Assembly (NCBI GenBank): GCA_036429605.1
Contig: CM071591.1
Location: 1,302,001 to 1,366,000 of the forward strand
Source: Cladobotryum mycophilum
Lineage: Eukaryota > Ascomycota > Sordariomycetes > Hypocreales > Hypocreaceae
DNA: 64,000 nucleotides
Reading direction: 5' to 3'
Below are positions 58,127 to 64,000 of this stretch, piece by piece. The position numbers and the translations under genes were made by a program. How positions within the stretch are numbered: position 1 is the first letter of the stretch; each line of letters starts with the position of its first letter. The notes under the pieces are model-generated. The model made no database searches. It was not told the DNA's origin and was given only the letters and a program-made list of their open reading frames with translations.

Positions 58127-58862
58127 TCATGATTCACTCTTTTCATAGCCTAGATCTTTTCGTATCCTCTTTCTCCTCTCATCCTCCATCTTCCTCCACT
58201 CTTCATCATCTACCCTGGGCAACTCAATTGGTTCCACAAACATCGTGCCCTGATCTACCTTTTCCGTCCTAGCTTCCCATATATCCTCGCTGCTCGGTTT
58301 CCCCGGGGCGTAGTACTTTTCATACTCGAGGCGCCGGTAGTGCTCCCTGACGGCGGGCTCTTTCACGCCCGCGGTGTAGGACTTGGTGCGCATGCAGAAC
58401 CAGAAGGCGTCCCAGTGGTGGGAGCAGGAGCGCATGGTGCCCTGGCGGTAGACGGCGTTCCATTGGCCGCCGAGGGAGTTGCAGGACCAGGCGAGGTCGA
58501 AGGCCTGGCGGCAGGACATTTCGGTGGGGAGGAGGGATTCGGAGAGGGTGGAGAGGTGAGGGGTTGGAGGTGGGGGAGGGGGAGGCGAGTTTGGAGGAGA
58601 GCCAGGTGGTGAGGGCAGAAGGGGTGGGTGAGGATGATGATGAAGTAGAGGGGGAAGAAGAAGAAGATCGCTGGGAGGCGGTAGTAGTCGTGGAGGAGTC
58701 GGATGCGAGGAGGTCGAGGAATTTTTGGATTTCGGGGTCGTCGTGGGTGGCTGATTGTTCTCGTTGCTGTGAGGATGGTTGAGGAGGGGGAGAAGGAGGG
58801 GTTGTTGACTGTTCGGCGGCCGGAGAGGGCGTTGGAGGGGAGGAGGACCACGGCCAGCCCAT
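58127..58862 (-). CDS. Twin CX9C protein of the DUF3128/EMI1 family, one apparent frameshift
   Basis: Starts MGWPWSSSPPTPS at 58862. The N-terminal half is Ser/Pro/Thr-rich and contains DDPEIQKFLDLLASD. The C-terminal half, in another frame, starts LSESLLPTEMSCRQAF and carries two CX9C motifs, CRQAFDLAWSC and CSHHWDAFWFC, then TKSYTAGVKEPAVREHY and PSSEDIWEAR, ending GYEKSES. The frame switch lies among C-runs at about 58548-58580, where one extra base or two missing bases would explain it. Intact length is about 244 aa. Twin CX9C proteins are usually oxidised in the mitochondrial intermembrane space by Mia40. Yeast Emi1 is the nearest named relative I can suggest; its role is poorly defined. 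The promoter is shared with YME2, which diverges 490 bp away. Confidence 0.82.
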
Positions 58863-59351
58863 GGTGATGTGGTTTATGAAAGCTCAAAGATGGTAGGTCG
58901 TAGGTGGAATATGTGTTGCTGGGTTTGTCGCAAAGACGATTGGGCAGTGTCTGTGTCTCGATACTCGACGGATGGGAATGCGCGTAGAATGGTCGGCCTG
59001 AGATATACTAGACGTAGTCTGTATCTCAATGGCTGCGTAAGCGGAACAAGCTGCAAAGAAATGGCATTGATGTCTTATTTCAGCATGTCTAGATGAAATG
59101 TCTCGAATTATTCAACTTTTTGCGATACAGCCTCAAACTCAATTCCATCCGGGAAATCAATTCGCCGGATCGCCGTTCTTACCTTGTTCAATCAATTTCT
59201 CGGCTATGACCTCATTGGCTTTTTTTGCAACTAGGAAGTTTTGGAGGGGAGAGCTCAAGCTTGCTTCAGACATTTGGACCTCGAATTCTGCAACAATGTC
59301 TGAGAATTAAGTAGTCGACTCGCTTCCCCTCGCCCGCCAGCCAAGCCAGCC
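58863..59351. promoter_or_regulatory. Bidirectional promoter between the DUF3128 gene and YME2
   Basis: The two ATGs are 489 bp apart and face away from each other. The segment has no ORF of note. Both products are expected in mitochondria, so shared control is plausible but not shown by any motif I can name. Confidence 0.5.
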
Positions 59352-62087
59352 ATGATTCCCACGCGAAGCCTGGCCTCTTTGGCTTTGCGACCGGGCTTGT
59401 CATTCGCGGCTCGAACGTGCCTTATACGGCCTGCGAGGAGTCGCATTGCGCCGGGTCTATTGTTAAAGCATCGGGCAGCGCAACAACGTGCGTGGGAGAC
59501 GACGAGCGCAACGACGTCGGGGCAAGATGGCAAGAAACAAGTGGATGTGACGCCGCGGGAGGAACAGGAGAGCGGGAAGTTCGATGTAAAGTCCAATGAA
59601 GCAATTCTCTTTTTTGACAGTAAGGAATTCTTACAACGCTTATCCTGTCGTCGCGTGATGCCGTTTTTCTGATGGACTGAATAGACATCTTCCCATTGAA
59701 GCTTAGCTTCCTGCTGAGTCGTCGCTCAGAGACCGACTATGAACTTACTGAGCTCCTGAGGAGGTATAATAGCTCGACGCTGGGGCTCTTGGATCCTATT
59801 CAACTTGTCAAGAGAGCCATTCCGGAGAGCTTGCCGATCAAGGTGACGGAGATTATGCCCCGCCTCAAAGATGGAGGGGCATATGTCAAATTTCAGTATG
59901 ATGCCACGCTCAACCCTAAAGACATTGAAGGTACGTGGAGGAGACTACATGGCGTATAGTACAGTATAGCATAGTAGCTGATTAACACCTCCCAGCAACA
60001 CTTTTGAAGAAACTCAAAGAGCAACCCATCAAGCCGTGGTTTAATCCTTTCAGGGGAATTAAGGCTCGCCTCATCCGTGGAACACCCTGGCTGGAAGATC
60101 TCTACAGATTCCCTTCTTCATACCTCCTCGTCGAATTCGTTCCACCAGAGCCCGGCACCACCCCAGAAGAGCTTCCCGAAGAAATCATCTATAGCATGTT
60201 TCGTCGATATGGCAAGATTGCCGACATCATTCCTCAGCCGTCGGACTCAAAAACTACGCCTAGATTTGCCAATGTTAGCTTCCCCTTTATGCGAGACGCC
60301 ATCATGGCACGGAACTGCATGCATGGATACGTCCTTAGTGAGGCTCTGGGTGGTGGAAAGAATGGCACCAAGCTGCGGCTATCGTATATCAGGCGGGCTA
60401 AGACTCATAGCACATGGAACTGGATAACCTCTCATCCACGAATCATCATTCCGATTGTCGCTGCTCTTCTCGCTGGTCTTTCGGTCATGGTGTTTGATCC
60501 TATTCGCCAATTCTTCGTTAGAGTTCATGTGCAGCATTCCCTGCGCTTCACGAACTGGAAGATTTACAAGTGGTTCAAGTCACGGACAAGCTTCTCCTTT
60601 GGCGGGAAGAAGAAGCATCATGTAGAGGGCTTGGATACTGTTTGGAAGCACCGCCGCGATCTTATTGACCAACTGCAGAGCTGGCTTGATGGCAGCTCTG
60701 GCACATTTATTGTTGTCACCGGCCCTAGGGGTTCAGGAAAGACAGAAATGGTCATGGACCAAGCGTTGGCCGGGCGGAAAAACGTGCTACTGATTGACTG
60801 CAAACCCATCACTGAAGCTGGCGGAGAGTCTAGCACGATCAAACGACTGGCTGCTAATGTAGGATATCGACCGGTGTTTTCATGGGCGAATAGCATCAGC
60901 AGCATGATCGACCTTGCCATCCAGAGCACAACTGGCGTCAAGTCTGGATTTACAGAGACATTTGACTCGCAGCTTCACAAGATTCTGCGTACGGCTGCAG
61001 AAGCTTTGAAGGGGTTGCTCTCTCGGAACGAACCAAAGTCGACAAGGATGCTAGTCTTTCCGAAGATGCATACCTTGAAGCGCATCCTGAGAAGCGGCCG
61101 GTCATTGTCATTGACAACTACTTGCACAAGAACGAAGAAACGGGTGTTATCTACGAGAAATTGGCGGAGTGGGCAGCGACTGTGGTGCAGAACAATATTG
61201 CCCACGTCGTGTTCCTGACCAACGACTCATCCTACAACAAGCCCCTCTCCAAAGCCATGCCAGACAGAGTCTTCCGGACGTTGGCATTTAGCGACTTGGA
61301 CCTGAACCTTGCGAGAAACTTTGTCATTAGCAGACTCGAAGAGGACTGGAAGCGCGAAGCTCAAGAAAGCGAGGAAGAGGCCACCGAAAATGTGAAGCCC
61401 ATCAAGAGACCGGATTTGAGTGGATTGGACGTCTGTATTCAAACGCTGGGAGGACGCCTGGCTGATCTTGAGTTTCTCGCAAGACGACTTAAGACGGGGC
61501 AGAATCCGAAGGAGGCAGTTGAGGAGATTGTCAATGAGAATGCGACGGATATTGTCAAGATGTTCTTGCTTGGCAAGCCGGGCGATGGGGATAGGAAGTG
61601 GTCTACGCAGCAGGCGTGGCACTTGATCAAGGCTCTGGCTGAGAATGAGAAGTTGAGGTATAACCAGATTCTCCTTTTACCGACGTTTGCGTCGTCTACT
61701 ACGGCAGCTGCAAGCAATGGCGAGGCGGCAATCGAAAGCCTAGCCAGCACGGAACTCATCTCCGTCACAACACACCGCGGCCGGCCCCAGACGATCAAGG
61801 CAGGCAAGCCACTGCACCAGGCATCCTTTGGCGTCCTCCTCCAAGACCGGGTGCTCCGTGCGAAGATGGACCTGGCTCTGATGAATGAGGTGATCAAAGT
61901 CGAGGCCAAGAGCATCGAGGCTCTGGAGAATGAGCTCCAGTTGCTGGGCAGGCTACCGAGGCATACGGGGGAGACGGCGGGGAGGGTCATGTACTTGCTT
62001 GGGAAGCTGGATGTGGGGCAGGGCAAGATCGATAAGTTGGAGAGGGATATTGTTGGGCTGAAGAAGATTCTGAATGAGGAGTTTTGA
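59352..62087 (+). CDS. YME2: Mitochondrial escape protein 2 (YME2/RNA12), one apparent frameshift
   Basis: Exons 59352-59619, 59685-59930 and 59996-62087 encode about 868 aa (yeast Yme2 is 850). The N-terminus is a typical mitochondrial presequence (MIPTRSLASLALRPGLSFAA, Arg-rich, no acids). An RRM-like domain spans about 200-290 (YLLVEFVPPEPGT, then RFANVSFPFMRDAIMARNCM). One transmembrane helix follows (about 320-338, IIIPIVAALLAGLSVMVF). The P-loop is TGPRGSGKTEMV (about 413), and NVLLIDCKPITEAGGES follows. The frame breaks after AEALKG at gggg 61011-61014. One more G restores VALSERTKVDKDAS and leads into PVIVIDNYLHKNEETGVIYE, a Walker-B-like segment. The C-terminus is coiled (LNEEF end). 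Yme2 sits in the inner membrane and affects mtDNA/nucleoid maintenance. The break is probably an assembly error. Confidence 0.93.
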
Positions 62088-63053
62088 TGAGTCTTGGGAA
62101 TAAAGAGTCTTGGGGGGTTAAGAGGGGAGTGGGCGAGAATCGGAAAAAGTCCAAAGAGTAGGGGTTGGTTGTTGGCGTCAGTAGGAAGCATGTGGATATT
62201 GTAAATCAGTGTATAATAGAGATGGAGGTCTCATGGAACGATATCTATTCCTTGGTGAGACGAAGCCCATCATTTAAAATTCTCATATCCGCTCTAAATA
62301 AAGCCTGTACTTTTCAAGTTGTTTCGACTTACACCATTCCATCCATAGTTACCAAGTTCTTAAAATCAGTTCAGTCACAACAAGCGAATTCATGAATCCC
62401 CAGAGAGAGCCAAATTAATAATACCAATGCCAAAAATCGCAGGCAGATAAAAAAGATGTTGGTATTTTTTCTTCCCCTTCATCATTCTGCCATACAGCCA
62501 TGCAAGACTATGTTTCATCAACAAAAAAGCAAGAGGGCCTCGACGGGAAAAAAATCCCCTTACTCTTCTTCTTCCTCCCCCTTTTCTGGCCCTTCCTCAT
62601 CCCCCTCTCTCCTCTTCCCCCTTCCTTTCCGTATCCTTGCCCTTATCCCTTTTTACGCCAGACGTTAATTCCGGCGCTGATTAAACGCTCATGAACCGAA
62701 AAAAATAAGTAAAAAAACAGTAAAAAACAATGATGAGCAATGATGAATAAATATCAGTTTTCCTCTCCCACCTTAGAAAACTCCCTTCCTCCTGAAAAAG
62801 ATAAAAAAAGAAATTTGAAACGGCCAAAATAATTGGGACCACCTTTTTAAAGTGAAAAAAGGTTGTCCGTGACTGAAAACAGGCTGCGGTAGTGGTGGTG
62901 GTTGTTGGTGTGGTTTGTGGTTTGTGGTTGGGTATATACATAAAAACACATGTACTCTATCTCAAGGAGGGTGTGACCTTTGTAAGTGTGATTTTGATTT
63001 AGGAGTTGGGAGTTGTTTGAATAGAATTGGCTAGATGAGACAAGGGGGAGAGG
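62088..63053. other. Convergent intergenic region (YME2 / Mif2 3' ends)
   Basis: Pyrimidine-rich at 62540-62650 and A-rich at 62695-62850. No coding sequence or RNA gene supported. Confidence 0.5.
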
Positions 63054-64000
63054 TTATGCCCCGATTGTGAGTTGTGAGGCGTCCATGGAAGGGGCGGAGA
63101 TTTCGCATGCTTGGCAGAAGAAGACGCGGCTGGGATTATCGTAGTCGTTTGTGATGCTGTAGTAGTTTCCTGCAAAAATGAGTCAGTATATATATACAAT
63201 CTTCCACTGCCATATTATATCCAGAGACAGTTAGGGGGTCTCACCTCTGGGAACAAACCACATTCCACCAGCTGATATACGAAACTGCGCCTCATTTATC
63301 GTAACCATGACTTTTCCATAATGTACGAAAAACACCATGTGCATCTTGCGAGAGTTCTTAGGCCGCTTCTCTCCTCCGGGGGGCAAGTCCACCACACCAG
63401 CGCCCATAAACGGCATGGTCAGCGTCTTTGCGAACCGGAACGTTGCGTCGCGGATATCAGACGTTTGTATCGCGCCGGCTGCTATGGCGATGCGCTCGTC
63501 CGTTACTTGTACGGCTTCGTCGTCTGCAGGCGGGTGTTCCTCATGCTCCGGTTCCCATATCACAACCTCGCCCTCGACAACACCAGGGTTGACCTCCCAT
63601 TCTTCCACCTGCTCATCCTCTTGGACCGGCTTCTTCGGTTTCGGGCGCGCTTTGCCGCCCCTCGATGGAGCGCTCCTGGCTGGGGGTTCGTCTAGCGGTA
63701 CGCGCACGACCTCCTTGATCTTGGGCATAACGAAACCGCCGAGCTTGTTGTTGAACATGTCGTCCTGCTCTTCTTCTTCCAGAATGATCTGCTCGCCTCG
63801 CCAGTAGTCTACAGGTTTGTAGGAATGTCGGCCCGATCTCGTTTGTGTCATGGCGTTATCCCTGCGAACCGATACCAAACCGCGAGCCTTGGGCATTGGA
63901 GGACCACGTTGTAACGCCACAAACGAAGTTTCACTCGCATCCTCTCCATCCCTGTTCGTCTCTGGCTCTGTTGTCGCTCCTTTGGGTTTCCTGCCCGGCC
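63054..64000 (-). CDS. MIF2: Centromere protein CENP-C/Mif2, C-terminal part, truncated by window end
   Basis: Minus strand. The last exon is 63054-63169, with an intron at 63170-63244 (GTGAGA donor, TTTTGCAG acceptor) and the preceding exon from 63245 to beyond 64000; the frame is still open at the edge. About 290 aa are visible. The CENP-C signature is TRSGRHSYKPVDYWRGEQI, the motif that binds CENP-A nucleosomes. Then come KIKEVVRVPLDEPP, a Lys/Pro linker and an acidic stretch. The C-terminal cupin domain starts FRFAKTLTMPFMGAGVVDLP, runs through MVFFVHYGKVMVTINEAQFR and WFVPRG|NYYSITND, and ends FFCQACEISAP. The cupin mediates dimerisation. Mif2 links centromeric chromatin to the outer kinetochore. 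The N-terminal part lies outside the window. Confidence 0.95.

Overview
The window reads as nuclear chromosomal DNA of a filamentous ascomycete (Pezizomycotina). Sordariomycetes/Hypocreales is my guess, but the sequence does not prove the order. The reasons are short GT-AG introns of about 50-70 nt with CTAAC/CTGAC-like branch sites, C/G-ending codons in the coding exons, long pyrimidine-rich 5' leaders, and many microsatellites between genes. The gene families are fungal throughout. I saw no prokaryotic operon, CRISPR array or phage-like block.

Layout. 1-2.7 kb: a secreted chymotrypsin-fold (S1) protease and a decayed tandem copy. 2.7-9.8 kb: no convincing gene, ending in the long leader of a PSP1-domain gene (9781-12554). 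13.7-14.6 kb: a four-exon basic protein of unknown function. 15.3-16.2 kb: ribosomal protein eL15. 18.1-22.7 kb (minus): a 1,048-aa Pumilio/PUF RNA-binding protein in four exons. 22.7-29.9 kb: about 7 kb with no supportable gene. 29.95-33.6 kb: RPC2/RET1, second-largest subunit of RNA polymerase III, with a 13-nt microexon. 33.8-35.3 kb (minus): Rad57-like recombination mediator, broken by two apparent frameshifts. 38.0-39.3 kb: Cys-rich type I membrane protein. 40.2-42.4 kb (minus): DHA2-type MFS transporter, eight exons. 43.3 kb (minus): tRNA-Gln(CUG). 44.1-45.8 kb: CorA-like membrane protein. 46.0-46.7 kb (minus): DUF84/YjjX-like NTPase-fold protein. 49.9-52.6 kb: carnitine acetyltransferase (YAT type). 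55.3-57.3 kb: cytosolic Hsp70 with heat-shock elements upstream. 57.5-57.8 kb: possible MITE. 58.1-58.9 kb (minus): twin-CX9C DUF3128 protein, divergent from YME2/RNA12 (59.4-62.1 kb). 63.05 kb to the window end (minus): CENP-C/Mif2, 5' end outside the window.

How genes relate. These are mostly independent housekeeping genes: RNA control (PUF, PSP1), translation (eL15, tRNA), Pol III transcription, recombination, kinetochore, chaperone and mitochondrial maintenance. The more accessory stretches are 1-3 kb and 38-47 kb. The divergent DUF3128/YME2 pair, both expected to be mitochondrial, shares a 490-bp promoter.

Quality note. Five conserved genes (rad57 twice, the DUF84 gene, hsp70, the DUF3128 gene and YME2) change reading frame once inside runs of C or G, and the tRNA T-arm is one base short. 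The pattern looks like homopolymer errors in the assembly rather than real gene loss. Treat those genes as probably intact until reads are checked. No clearly novel multi-gene system was found.
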